DNA of 64,000 bases from Amycolatopsis benzoatilytica AK 16/65 (GTDB lineage: Bacteria > Actinomycetota > Actinomycetes > Mycobacteriales > Pseudonocardiaceae): assembly GCF_000383915.1 (NCBI RefSeq), contig NZ_KB912942.1, positions 6,503,176 to 6,567,175 of the forward strand, given 5' to 3'. The translations under genes were made by a program, and so were the position numbers. Below, piece by piece: positions 1-8,678 of this stretch; position 1 is the stretch's first letter; each line of letters opens with the position of its first letter. The notes under the pieces were generated by a model. That model searched no databases, had not been told where the DNA came from, and worked only from the letters and a program-made list of their open reading frames with translations.

Positions 1-11
1 TGGCGCTGGCG

Positions 12-1085
12 GTGGCGCGTTCGCTCGGGTCCGCCCAGCGGCTTCGGACGCCACAGGAGTTTGAGGACTTCGAGCAGGAACTGGTCGACCAGTACGCGCT
101 GGCGATGGTCGGCGCTGGACTGACCGACAGCTACGTCTCCCGTGAACGCGCGGTCGTGTTCGACTTCATCCACTTTCTTGGGCGTCCAGTATGGACAGCC
201 GAGCCAGCCGACGCCGACCGATACCTCGTCTACCTCCGACGCGAGCGTGGCTCGGCGAAGTCCACTGTCCGGCACAAAGCGTTGTCGTTGGCCGGGTACT
301 ACGACTTTCTGATCTCCCGGTACCAGGGCGACATTCACGCGCTTACTGGTCACGTTCTTAGCCAGCCGATCGATGAGCACAATCGACCGGCCCGCACCGA
401 ACACGGCGCCGGTCGCGTGCCCCCTTCGGAATCCGAGGTCGACACCTTGTTCAGCGCCTGGGCCGCCAGCCTCAAGGAAGCACGCAAGTTCCTGCCAGCG
501 GCACGTGACTACTTCGCCGCATCGCTGTGGCGTCGGGCAGGCCTGCGGATTCAGGAGACCGTGATGCTCGACATCCGCGACTGGCGTCCTGATCTGGGCG
601 ACTACGGAAAGCTGCATGTGCGGTTCGGCAAGGGCAGCTGCGGACGCGGCCCCAAGACCCGCCTGGTCCCCGCAATCAACTCCGTTGACGCCTTGATGTC
701 GTGGTGGCTCATGGACATTCGTCATCAGTTCGGAGACGACTGGGCTGACCCGGACGCCCCGATGCTGCCCAGCGAACGACGTGACCGCGACACCGGGAGG
801 TGCCTTCGAGCTGGAGACGACGCGTTGCGCTCGGGTCTGGCCGATGCGGTGTCTCGCTGGCTCCCCAGCTGGGAGGGCACGCTGACGCCGCACGGGCTCC
901 GGCACTTCTGTGCGTCGTCGCTCTACGCGCACGGCGTGGATCTCAAGGCGATCCAGGACTTGCTCGGCCACGAATGGCTTTCGACCACGACTCGCTACAT
1001 CCATGTCCAGGCCGAGCACATCGAGCAAGCTTGGGACGCCGCGAACAATCGGGTGGCAGCGCGTCTCGCTGACGAACAGGAGTGA
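12..1085 (+). CDS. Tyrosine recombinase/integrase (phage integrase family)
   Basis: Site-specific DNA recombinase of the XerC/XerD-like tyrosine family, about 357 aa. The N-terminal SAM-like core-binding domain occupies roughly residues 20-110. The catalytic domain shows the first arginine in RAGLRIQE, the H-x-x-R box HGLRHF near residue 293, LLGHEWLS with the second histidine, and the nucleophilic tyrosine in TTRYIHV near residue 327. All catalytic residues appear intact. The GTG at 12 is the first start visible, but the frame is open to the window edge, so the true start may lie further left. It is followed after 4 bp by a small XRE gene and then by a zinc-ribbon recombinase-like gene, so the three are probably one operon. 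This is probably an integrase of a mobile module. Confidence 0.9.
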   Translation: MARSLGSAQRLRTPQEFEDFEQELVDQYALAMVGAGLTDSYVSRERAVVFDFIHFLGRPVWTAEPADADRYLVYLRRERGSAKSTVRHKALSLAGYYDFLISRYQGDIHALTGHVLSQPIDEHNRPARTEHGAGRVPPSESEVDTLFSAWAASLKEARKFLPAARDYFAASLWRRAGLRIQETVMLDIRDWRPDLGDYGKLHVRFGKGSCGRGPKTRLVPAINSVDALMSWWLMDIRHQFGDDWADPDAPMLPSERRDRDTGRCLRAGDDALRSGLADAVSRWLPSWEGTLTPHGLRHFCASSLYAHGVDLKAIQDLLGHEWLSTTTRYIHVQAEHIEQAWDAANNRVAARLADEQE

Positions 1086-1089
1086 TCCG

Positions 1090-1410
1090 GTGCTGTGGAA
1101 TCTGCGGCTCAAGGCCGCCGAGCGCGGGATCTGGAAGTCCACTGAACTCCGGCGGCGGCTGGCCGAGGCCGGCCTGGAGATCAGCGCGGGCAAGATGTCC
1201 GGCCTGTGGACCGGCTCGCCGACCACCATCCGGCTTGATGACCTCGACATCATCTGCGCGGTCCTGGACTGCCAGCCCTCGGACCTGTTGATCTGTGAAC
1301 CCGAAAAAGTCGCAGCTCGACGGCCCGCTCGACGCGAGCGCGCGACTGCGGACGGTGTGGCTGTCGTTCGTCCTCGGCTCGGGCGCAACCGGACGACACC
1401 ACCGGCATGA
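1090..1410 (+). CDS. Small XRE-type helix-turn-helix protein
   Basis: A 106-aa predicted DNA-binding protein. Residues 1-65 read as a Cro/C1-type HTH of the HTH_26 kind: LRRRLAEAGLEISAGKMSG, then a conserved segment on DLDIICAVLDCQPSDLL, as in small phage-like repressors. The tail is basic and arginine-rich. The start is the GTG at 1090, 4 bp after the recombinase stop. The stop overlaps the next gene's ATG by 4 bp (ATGA), which indicates translational coupling. The likely role is regulator or directionality partner of the flanking recombinases. That role is inferred from position only. Confidence 0.8.
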   Translation: MLWNLRLKAAERGIWKSTELRRRLAEAGLEISAGKMSGLWTGSPTTIRLDDLDIICAVLDCQPSDLLICEPEKVAARRPARRERATADGVAVVRPRLGRNRTTPPA

Positions 1411-3113
1411 CCAAGGTCAGACAGTGCACCCGCTGCGGCGTGAAGCCGCGCCCCTACTACGGGCGCGAGTGCTGCTACGACTGTGTTCCGCGAGTGTGGA
1501 AGCGTCCGCCGCACTGCAAGAGATGCGGCTCGACCGACGACTACTACGCCGGAAATCTGTGTCGCCACTGCCATCGGCAGGCACCGGTTGTCGAGTCGTG
1601 CAGGGACTGCCTGGCCTGGGGTGTCACGCGCACCTACGGCGGCCTCTGCCAGGGATGCCACAGCTGGCACAAACGGCTTCCGCAGCCGGCTGCGCCATGT
1701 CCGTCGTGTCTGCGGCTGGTCATTGTCAACGCTCGTGGCTACTGCCGCTTGTGCTGCCGTCAGGCCCACTTGGTCCGGCCCGCACACCAAAGCATGGACG
1801 TTCGCGAGGCCAACAGACTTGGTCAGCAGTTGTTCCTTGCCGACCTGTTCCGCGAGAAACGGCCCGATCCCGTTGTCGAGTCCTGCCATCCGCGCCGCTG
1901 GCCCGCGCACTACCCGGTTGCTCACCGCCAGCTGACGCTGTTCGACCTGCCCCGGCGGCATCCACGCACGCGACGGTGTCCCCTCGATCCGCCGTTGCCG
2001 GACCTGGAAGCCGCCCTGGAGTACGTGCTTCTCGATCATGCTGCCAGCTTCGGCTGGCGCGACGCCCTCGTCGTCAACGCCCGTGGCGTAATCCGAATTC
2101 TGCTTGCCCTGCAGGACACTCCGGGGGCAGCCATTCCCGTCAGCGACGTTGCCGCGGTCACGAAGGGGCGTGGGGTCGACAACCTCAAGTCGGTCCTGGA
2201 AGTCCTCGCTTCCGCCGGAATGCTCGACGACGACCGGCAATCCGCCTTGGATGGCTTCTTCGCTCAGCACGCGGCACGGCTGCCTGAACAGCTGGCCCAG
2301 GAGTTCGGCCAGTGGTTCGACGTCCGGCGACACGGCACCACAACACCGCCTCGCTACAAACCAACCGGCGAATCCACACTCCGCCGCTACGTTGCCAGCC
2401 TCGGGGCAACTTTGAAGACCTGGGCCGACGCCGGCTACAAATCCTTGCGCGAGATCGACCGGCAGGCCATTCTCGATGTCCTTCCTGACTCCGCCTCGGA
2501 CCAGCGGCGAACTCTGTCGGCCCTGCGCGACCTGTTTCGGGTCCTCAAAGGCAAGCAGGTCATCTTCACCAACCCGGCAACAAGATTGCCCCGCATCGTG
2601 GTACGGGAAAGCCAACCCATGCCTATGGAGCTCACCAAAGTTCGTGAGGCGCTCAACTGCGGCAAACCAGTCCGCGAGGCCCTGGCCGCACTCGTCGCCT
2701 TTCACGCGCTGCGGTCGAGCGAACTGCGACGCCTCCTGCTGACCGACCTTCACGACCGTCGACTCCACATCGGGCAGCGCACGGTCCCGGTGGCGCCACA
2801 CGTTCAGGAGAAGATCACCGCTTGGCTGAACGAACGCGCACGACGATGGCCCAACACAGTCAACCCACACCTGTTCATCAACGGGCACACCGGCGTCAGA
2901 ACATGCGCTGTCACACCAAGCTGGATCAGCAACACCATCGGCGCGTCCGCTGACGCAATCCGCCAGGACCGCATCCTGAACGAAGCAACGGCGACCGACG
3001 GAGATGCCCGCCGCCTCAGCGACTTCTTCGGTATCACGACTCAAGGCTCCGAGCGCTACACCCGAACGGTCACCAGCCACGCCGCCAGTTCGACAACTCA
3101 AGGGTTCTCGTAG
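1407..3113 (+). CDS. Zinc-ribbon protein with a degenerate tyrosine-recombinase-like C-terminus
   Basis: A 568-aa protein. Residues 7-120 contain four successive pairs of CxxC knuckles (CTRCG, CCYDC, CKRCG, CRHCH, CRDC, CQGC, CPSC, CRLCC), that is, a tandem zinc-ribbon array. A linker follows. From about residue 310 the sequence resembles a phage-integrase core: the N-terminal SAM-like helices, then ALRSSELRRLLL carrying an arginine at the first catalytic position, and a C-terminal SERYTRT tyrosine. The usual H-x-x-R box is not recognisable (IRQDR stands in its place), so activity is doubtful. The ATG overlaps the XRE stop by 4 bp. I infer an accessory or targeting subunit for the upstream recombinase. 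Confidence 0.75.
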   Translation: MTKVRQCTRCGVKPRPYYGRECCYDCVPRVWKRPPHCKRCGSTDDYYAGNLCRHCHRQAPVVESCRDCLAWGVTRTYGGLCQGCHSWHKRLPQPAAPCPSCLRLVIVNARGYCRLCCRQAHLVRPAHQSMDVREANRLGQQLFLADLFREKRPDPVVESCHPRRWPAHYPVAHRQLTLFDLPRRHPRTRRCPLDPPLPDLEAALEYVLLDHAASFGWRDALVVNARGVIRILLALQDTPGAAIPVSDVAAVTKGRGVDNLKSVLEVLASAGMLDDDRQSALDGFFAQHAARLPEQLAQEFGQWFDVRRHGTTTPPRYKPTGESTLRRYVASLGATLKTWADAGYKSLREIDRQAILDVLPDSASDQRRTLSALRDLFRVLKGKQVIFTNPATRLPRIVVRESQPMPMELTKVREALNCGKPVREALAALVAFHALRSSELRRLLLTDLHDRRLHIGQRTVPVAPHVQEKITAWLNERARRWPNTVNPHLFINGHTGVRTCAVTPSWISNTIGASADAIRQDRILNEATATDGDARRLSDFFGITTQGSERYTRTVTSHAASSTTQGFS

Positions 3114-3184
3114 CATCATTTCAGCACCTCCGTCCTTCGGTTCCGGCCGATCAAGGCTTCAGAATTCTTGAACTGACGGGCTTT

Positions 3185-4078
3185 TCACAGTCCATTGAGG
3201 ACTTGGGTGACGGCCGGATAGGCGATGAACGCGAGGAAGCCGAGGAACAGCAGAGTCACCGGCAGCGCCATGCGTTCGGTGGCGGCGTGTGCTTCGGCTT
3301 CCGCGTCCGAGATCTGGTGTGCGCGCAGCGCATCGGCTTTCGCGGCCAGCGATGCCCGGATGCGGGCGCCTTCGGTGCCGGCCAGGGAAATCGACGCGGC
3401 GAGCTCTTTCAGCTCGCCGACGTCGAGTTCCTCGCCGAGGCGGTGCAGCATCCGCCAGGGCGTGGTGCGTGCCGTCGGTGCCTCCCGCAGCGCGTGGCGG
3501 ATGCGGTCGAACGACGGTCCGTGCCCGGCCGCGGCGGCGGCCACCAGCGCGCTCTCGACGCCGGCTCCGCCGGCGAGGGTGATGGAGACCAGGTCGAGGA
3601 AGGCCGACAACGCGGCGCGGAACTCCCGTCGCACCCGCGTCGCGCGGGCGCGGACGGCGAGATCGGGACCGACGAACCCTGCCGCGGCCAGTCCTGCGGT
3701 GCCGGCCGCCGGGATCGCGAGGTCCGGCGAGGCGCCCAGCACTGCGAGTCCAGCCTGCAGCGCCCACGGCGCCAGGAGGCCCGCCGTCGCCAGCAGCGCT
3801 TTCGCCGCCAGGTGAGCGTCGGGTTCCCGGCCGATCACACGCAGATCCCGCCGCACCGACGCCCCGGGAAGCCCTGTTCGTCGCAGCACGGACGCGAGGG
3901 CCCCGAAGCGCAGCGTGGCGGTCGGAGGATCCGCGACCGCGCTCGCCGACCGGGCGAAGCGTGCCGGTTCCGTGTTCCTGGCGGGCCAGGCCCGCCGAGG
4001 CGCTGCCTGCGCGGCCCAGGCCAGCACCAGGGCCAGCCCTGCACCGGCTCCGACGCCCAGAAGCAGCGAGACGGTCAT
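3185..4078 (-). CDS. tadC: TadC-like type II/IV secretion membrane protein
   Basis: Polytopic inner-membrane platform protein (GspF/TadC family, 297 aa) of a Tad/Flp-type pilus assembly machine. There are hydrophobic segments at the N-terminus, around residues 90-140 and at the extreme C-terminus (VTLLFLGFLAFIAYP). The central cytoplasmic domain holds the GspF signature region, with FRAALSAFLDLVSITLAGG and LKELAASISLAGTEGARI. The ATG at 4078 overlaps the tadB stop by 4 bp (ATGA). It is the last gene of tadA-tadB-tadC. The family assignment is firm; the substrate is not visible from this locus. Confidence 0.88.
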   Translation of the reverse strand: MTVSLLLGVGAGAGLALVLAWAAQAAPRRAWPARNTEPARFARSASAVADPPTATLRFGALASVLRRTGLPGASVRRDLRVIGREPDAHLAAKALLATAGLLAPWALQAGLAVLGASPDLAIPAAGTAGLAAAGFVGPDLAVRARATRVRREFRAALSAFLDLVSITLAGGAGVESALVAAAAAGHGPSFDRIRHALREAPTARTTPWRMLHRLGEELDVGELKELAASISLAGTEGARIRASLAAKADALRAHQISDAEAEAHAATERMALPVTLLFLGFLAFIAYPAVTQVLNGL

Positions 4079-4995
4079 GGCCGGGCACCTCCGCCGCGTG
4101 GTGCGCTGTCCGCGGCCGGAGTCGGCTCGAGGGTCAGCACCCGTGCAGTGCCGGTTCCGGCCGTGATCTTCGACAGCCACGCGAAACCCGCCGCGAACAG
4201 GCACCCGACGGCCGCGAGGATCGCTTGCCCCGCAGGGGTGTCGTAGGGCTCGAGGTAGCCGCGGTCGAAGGCGACCACTCCGGCGGCGAAGGCCAGTGTC
4301 GTCGCGGCGATCACTCGTGCCGAGGTGCGGGTGCGGGCGCGGCCGGCGTCGACGCGCAGCCGCATCGCGACGTGCTGGCGGGCCGCGGCCGCCAGCGAGC
4401 CGAGGAGGTCGGCAAGGCGGCGGGTCGGCTGCTGGGATGCCAGGACCAGCGCGGCAAGCACAAGGTCGGCGGTGGGGTCGGCGAGCTCGCCCGCCAGCCG
4501 GCGCAACGCGGCAGGCAGCCGCTGCCCGGAGTGCAGCCGCGCGGTCAGCGCCAGGACCTCCCGCCGGACCGGCGCGGGGGCCAGGGCCGCGGTCGCCGTG
4601 ACCGCCTGCTCCAGGCCGGCCGCGGACGACAGGACGTCGCGCAGCATCTCCGTCCACGACGCGATCGCCTCCGCGCGGGCGATGCGACGCCCGGATACGC
4701 GGTCCGGGCCGATCAGCGCCGGCAGAAACCATGCCGCCGCCCCTGCCAGCACGCCGCCGGCAATCCACCCGGTCACCGCCGTGACGAGCACGGCCGCACC
4801 GCCCGCTGCGCCCGCGCGCAGCGCCAGCCCTCGACGGGGTCGACTGGCCGCGTCGCCAGCGCGCGTCGCCGCGGCGCGCACACGGAGCCGCAGACCAGTC
4901 GCGCGAGCGTGGACGGAGCAGGCCAGCAGCACGAGCCCGGTTCCGAGGCCCGCGCCGAATCCGCCGGCGACGGCAGCGCTGCCGGGCCCGGTCAC
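4075..4995 (-). CDS. tadB: TadB-like type II/IV secretion membrane protein
   Basis: Paralogous GspF-type inner-membrane protein (306 aa), partner of TadC in the Tad pilus base. There are N-terminal transmembrane segments, a soluble helical segment (ASWTEMLRDVLSSAAGLEQAV, then LADPTADLVLAALVLASQQ), and two C-terminal membrane spans. The GTG at 4995 was chosen because it overlaps the tadA stop as GTGA; another GTG lies 9 bp upstream. Its stop overlaps the tadC ATG. The tight coupling of A, B and C supports one stoichiometric complex. Confidence 0.86.
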   Translation of the reverse strand: MTGPGSAAVAGGFGAGLGTGLVLLACSVHARATGLRLRVRAAATRAGDAASRPRRGLALRAGAAGGAAVLVTAVTGWIAGGVLAGAAAWFLPALIGPDRVSGRRIARAEAIASWTEMLRDVLSSAAGLEQAVTATAALAPAPVRREVLALTARLHSGQRLPAALRRLAGELADPTADLVLAALVLASQQPTRRLADLLGSLAAAARQHVAMRLRVDAGRARTRTSARVIAATTLAFAAGVVAFDRGYLEPYDTPAGQAILAAVGCLFAAGFAWLSKITAGTGTARVLTLEPTPAADSAPRGGGARP

Positions 4996-6374
4996 CGCGG
5001 CCACCAGCCCGTCGGCTGGGCGAGCAGCTGCACGTCGAATCCCGCCGACACCAGCTCGTCGAGGGTGTCGGTGCGCAACGCGCCCGCGATCGGCACGGCT
5101 CGCCCGTCCGGGCCGGGCCGGTAGATTTCGTTGGAGATCACGAGACCGTGCTCGGCGCCGACGACTTCCCTGATCGACGCGACCGCCCGGGTGCTCCGGT
5201 CCGCCGTCCGGGCCAGATGCACGACGAAATGCACCGCTGATGCCACCAGCAAGGCCGTGGTCTCCAGCGGCAGCCGCTCCGGGCTCTGCGCCGCGTAGGA
5301 CGCCAGCCGGGTGAAGGCGATCCCGGAGCTCGACGCGTGGATCGTCGCCATCGAGCCGTCGTTGCCCTGGCTCATGGCGTTGCACATCGGAATGACCTCG
5401 GGCCCGCGGATCTCGCCGACGATCACGCGGTCCGGGTTCATCCGCAGGCTCCACCGCACGAGCATCGCCTGGTCGACCGCGCCCTCGCCTTCCACGTTGG
5501 CTTCCCGCGCCTGCAACGCGACCACGTCGGCGTGCAGGCGGGGATCGCGGTCGAGCCCCAGCTCGAACGCGTCCTCGACGGTCACGATCCGCTCCCCCGC
5601 GCCCATCTCCGACGCCAGCGCACGCAACAGCGTGGTCTTGCCCGCGCCGGTGCCGCCGGTGATCAGCACGTTCTTCCGCGCCCGCACGACCGCGCGCAGG
5701 AACCGCTCCAGCCCGACGTCGATCGTGCCGCGCGTGCGCAGTTTCGCCAGCGACGCAACGAGATACCGGTGCCGCCGGATCGTGCACGCCGTCACCCCGC
5801 CCGCGGTCAGGCCGAGCACCGCGAACATCCGCGCGCCGTCAGGCAGCTGCAGATTCAACGCCGGCGACCCGCGATCGAAACGCCGCTCCTCCGAGGACGC
5901 GCGCGCTGCAAGCGACCGCACCAGCTCCGTCAGCTCCTCGTTCGACCCGGCCACCGCCGCCACCTGCTCGCGGCGGCCGGAGGCGTACTGCACGAAGACC
6001 CGGTCGAACCTGTTCACCACGATCGTCTCCACCTCCGGATCAGCCAGCAGCGCTTCCAGCCCGCCCAGCCCGAACACCTCGTCGAGGACCTGCTCGACCA
6101 GCCGCTTGCCGACCTCGCTGCCCGGAAGAACCCGGCCCGCCGCGAGCTCGTCCTCGTCGTGCTGCGCGAGCACGCCGGACAGCACGCCCCGAGCCGTGTC
6201 GCGTCGCGCCGACACCGGGACGAAGGCGACGTCGGCGACGTCGACCGCCCGCAACCGCCGCGGCAGCTCGGACTCCAACGCCTTCAGCAGACGGGCTTTC
6301 AGCCGGGACTCCGCCGAGTCGGCCGGCGCTGCGTCGTTCCCGCCTGCCGGCTCGCGACGGTGCAGATCGGTCAT
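4992..6374 (-). CDS. tadA: TadA/CpaF-type secretion ATPase
   Basis: Hexameric VirB11/CpaF-family ATPase (460 aa) that powers Tad pilus assembly at the cytoplasmic face. It shows the Walker A GGTGAGKTT near residue 240, an acidic Asp box after IVTVEDAFEL, the Walker B region LRMNPDRVIVGEIRG, and the His box MATIHASS. The CpaF-type N-terminal domain precedes these. The ATG at 6374 sits behind a GGAGGG Shine-Dalgarno site. It is the first gene of the tadABC block. About 900 bp without a gene lies upstream and probably contains the promoter. Confidence 0.93.
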   Translation of the reverse strand: MTDLHRREPAGGNDAAPADSAESRLKARLLKALESELPRRLRAVDVADVAFVPVSARRDTARGVLSGVLAQHDEDELAAGRVLPGSEVGKRLVEQVLDEVFGLGGLEALLADPEVETIVVNRFDRVFVQYASGRREQVAAVAGSNEELTELVRSLAARASSEERRFDRGSPALNLQLPDGARMFAVLGLTAGGVTACTIRRHRYLVASLAKLRTRGTIDVGLERFLRAVVRARKNVLITGGTGAGKTTLLRALASEMGAGERIVTVEDAFELGLDRDPRLHADVVALQAREANVEGEGAVDQAMLVRWSLRMNPDRVIVGEIRGPEVIPMCNAMSQGNDGSMATIHASSSGIAFTRLASYAAQSPERLPLETTALLVASAVHFVVHLARTADRSTRAVASIREVVGAEHGLVISNEIYRPGPDGRAVPIAGALRTDTLDELVSAGFDVQLLAQPTGWWPR

Positions 6375-7306
6375 GAGTGTTGCCCTCCGGATTCGTTTGT
6401 TCCGGCCGCTCGCCGGCGCCGTTCGGACGGGATGTCCGCGACGACTGATTGCCTGCGGCGCAATCACATCGAGTGCGCACCGCTTCGCAGTTCCACAATG
6501 GACCGATACTGCACCGCTGGACCCGAAAGACTGGCGACAGTCCTGTGCTGGTTATGTGCCGATCCTGTGCGCTGCCAGTCCAAACGAGAACGACAGTCGG
6601 GTAAGGAAGCCGCGGGGGTTTGTCCCTCGATTGCGACCGTGTTTCTCCGCCGCAATCGACCGAACCCGGCGCAACGGGGAAATTTGTGCCAGGGGCCCAA
6701 CCGCACCTGACCTCGGCTTGCCAGCTGGCGGACTCCACCCGTCATCAATTCCCGCTGCCGCCCACGACTGTCACGAAGGCGCAGATGCAAGCGGTGGCCG
6801 TGGCGATCGGATGTCGAGAAACACCGAGCAGCACGCCTTTCGCAGCGAGGTGCGGCTGTGCGGAGCTGGCGGCACAGCCGACCGCGTGACCGGCGAAATG
6901 TCCGGGAAACCGCCTCCGAGAGGAGCAGGTGCATCGGTTCGGCATGACTGCGCGCGCTGAACAATTCATGTCTTGGGCATTCCACGTTTTCGTCGGACGT
7001 CCTCACATCGGAAAGAACGGTTGAAGCCGCGCCGTGTACCACCCAAGGTCTTTGAAGGGCCGCCGTAGCCTCCTCCGCCGAGCGGGGCAACCGGGAGCGG
7101 CGACGGTGGCACCAGCTCACTTTGCGGCATCGCGACCTTGCCCGGCGAAAACTGGTCGAGGCGCACCTGACAGCATGGCCGGCCTGCCTCGACCGGCCGC
7201 CCTTGCTTGGGCGGCGATCCCGGCACCGATCAACACAACCGACCCTCCCGCCGGGACCTGACAGCTAGACTGGCGACCTCAGGATGTGCCAGGGCGGGTG
7301 GTGGCG
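6375..7306. other. Long gene-free region upstream of tadA
   Basis: No convincing gene on either strand. It separates the minus-strand tadABC start from the plus-strand GAF-ANTAR gene, so it should hold both promoters. It carries a block around 6492-6600, including GTTATGTGCCGATCC at 6551-6565, that recurs in the other Tad intergenic region near 8258-8370. Short frames here lack ribosome sites and family similarity. Confidence 0.5.
6551..6565 (-). promoter_or_regulatory. Recurrent intergenic motif, copy 1
   Basis: Read on the minus strand this is GGATCGGCACATAAC, about 180 bp upstream of tadA. Close variants occur at 8308-8322 and 14076-14091, all between genes. It is possibly a shared control element of this secreted-protein region. 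No experimental or database support is available here. Confidence 0.35.
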
Positions 7307-8044
7307 ATGACCTCCGACGAGCGGCAAGCACAGCTGGCCGAGGCAATTGAGGGATTAGCGGATGCCGAAGGTGTGCCGGTGGCGGTCCGGCACATCTGTG
7401 CGGTTTGTGTGGCCGAGCTCGACGCTTCGGGCGTCGCTTTGTACCTGAGCGGGCTGCATGCGCTGATCGAGCCGGTATACGCCACCCATCTGGCCAGCGA
7501 GGGCCTCGCCGAAGCGCAAGCGATGCTCGGCGACGGCCCGGCCTGGGCCTGCCGGGCCGAGGTCAAGGAGGTGTCCGCCCCCGATCTCGCGGACCCGGCG
7601 GAGCAGCGACGCTGGCCGCTGTTCGCCGGTGCCGCCGCCCGCGCCGGCCTGCGGTTCGCGCTCGACCTGCCCGTCGTGGCCGGCGGTGTCCCGGTGGCCG
7701 TGCTCTCCATTCACCGCCGATGGCCGGGCGGATTGCCGCTCGGCCACCATCAGGACGCGCGGCGGTTCGCCGCACTCATCCGGAGCCTGCTGCTCGAGCA
7801 CGCCACCCCAGACGCTTCGGACACCGACCGGAACCCATTGGATCGGATCTTCTCCGGCCGCCTGCACACCCGATGGACCAAAGTCCACCAGGCCAGCGGG
7901 ATTGCCGCTGCCCAACTGGGCACCGACATGACCGAGGCGCTGCTGCGTCTGCGCGCCACCGCCCTCGCCACGGGCCGCGCTCTCCCCGATGTCGCCGACG
8001 AAGTGTTGACCGGAGCGCGCAGCTACCAATCCGATCGCGGCTGA
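7307..8044 (+). CDS. GAF-ANTAR transcription antitermination regulator
   Basis: A 245-aa cytoplasmic regulator. Residues about 15-150 form a GAF-like sensor (ICAVCVAELDASGVALYL through LDLPVVAGGVPVAVLSI). The C-terminus from about 180 is an ANTAR-type RNA-binding three-helix bundle (IAAAQLGTDMTEALLRLRATA, then RALPDVADEVL). ANTAR proteins bind tandem hairpins in nascent RNA and prevent termination. The start is uncertain: an in-frame GTG lies at 7286, and I prefer the ATG at 7307. It lies between the two halves of the Tad locus on the opposite strand, so a role in regulating them is plausible but unproven. Confidence 0.82.
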   Translation: MTSDERQAQLAEAIEGLADAEGVPVAVRHICAVCVAELDASGVALYLSGLHALIEPVYATHLASEGLAEAQAMLGDGPAWACRAEVKEVSAPDLADPAEQRRWPLFAGAAARAGLRFALDLPVVAGGVPVAVLSIHRRWPGGLPLGHHQDARRFAALIRSLLLEHATPDASDTDRNPLDRIFSGRLHTRWTKVHQASGIAAAQLGTDMTEALLRLRATALATGRALPDVADEVLTGARSYQSDRG

Positions 8045-8307
8045 TGCCCCCGGCGCGCCACGTCGACACCACCCGCTTGGGCTGTACGGGGACTGTCGGA
8101 GACCGCCAACCGCAGGGTGGAGCGCGAAATCGTTGACGGCGTTCCGCCGGGGGCGGCGAGGCCCGGGCGGAGGAGTTGGGTCGCGGGCCTGCCCGTCCGG
8201 ACGTGGCAGCGGTTGTCGGTCGGCGCCCGACGCGCACGGGTCAGGTGCACGCCCTGGTTCCACAATGGACCGATGCGGTCGGGATGAGCCGGAAACCGCA
8301 GGCGACA

Positions 8308-8322
8308 GTTGTGTGCCGGTCC
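8308..8322 (-). promoter_or_regulatory. Recurrent intergenic motif, copy 2
   Basis: GGACCGGCACACAAC on the minus strand, inside the 8045-8495 gap between the converging ANTAR gene and tiny secreted-peptide gene. The surrounding ~110 bp resembles 6492-6600, including a shared TTCCACAATGGACCGAT segment. Its function is unknown. Confidence 0.35.
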
Positions 8323-8423
8323 TGTGCCGGTCTGGTGCGCGGCCGGTCCAACCGACAGTGGCTGTCGGTTGAGGCGGCTCGGGGGCGTGGTGCCGGGATC
8401 GTCGCGCGCGGTGAAATGCGAAA

Positions 8424-8459
8424 CGTCCGCCGCGCAGGCTCGTGCCTGCGCGGCGGACG
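8424..8459 (-). terminator. Strong intrinsic-type hairpin
   Basis: A perfect 16-bp inverted repeat (arms 8424-8439 and 8444-8459) with a TCGT loop lies 36 bp past the stop of the 8496-8678 gene. It is very GC-rich and has only a weak T-run, as is usual in actinobacteria. It likely ends the Tad operon, and may serve both directions. Confidence 0.75.
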
Positions 8460-8495
8460 GAGTTTGTCGCTATGCCGGTCGAGGCGTTGCGGTGG

Positions 8496-8678
8496 TCAGA
8501 ATCCTCCGATCCGGGTGCCGTCGGGATGGACGTGCCCGGTCAAGGATTCGGAGTTGTCTGTCGGCGCGGCGACGTGGTGGTGTCCGGGCGCGGCGCTGGC
8601 AGTGCTTGCCATGGCGAGGGGCCCGCCGACGGCGAGAGCTGCGAACAGCAGGGCGCTGGCGATCTTGGTGATGTTCAT
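8496..8678 (-). CDS. Tiny secreted histidine-containing peptide
   Basis: A 60-aa protein with a clear Sec signal peptide (MNITK, a hydrophobic core LLFAALAVGGPLA, and a cleavage-like ASTASAAPG). The predicted mature peptide is about 30 residues, beginning near APGHHHVAAP and ending HPDGTRIGGF. The ATG at 8678 overlaps the stop of the TadZ-like gene by 4 bp, so it is the last gene of the Tad accessory operon, and a strong hairpin follows. No family is recognised. It has no prepilin (G-x-x-x-x-E) motif, so it does not look like a Flp pilin. Confidence 0.65.
   Translation of the reverse strand: MNITKIASALLFAALAVGGPLAMASTASAAPGHHHVAAPTDNSESLTGHVHPDGTRIGGF

Noticed and set aside
8496..8678. The 60-aa peptide as a Flp prepilin
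   Set aside because: It has a Sec signal peptide and no G/A-x-x-x-x-E prepilin processing site or hydrophobic pilin helix after it.
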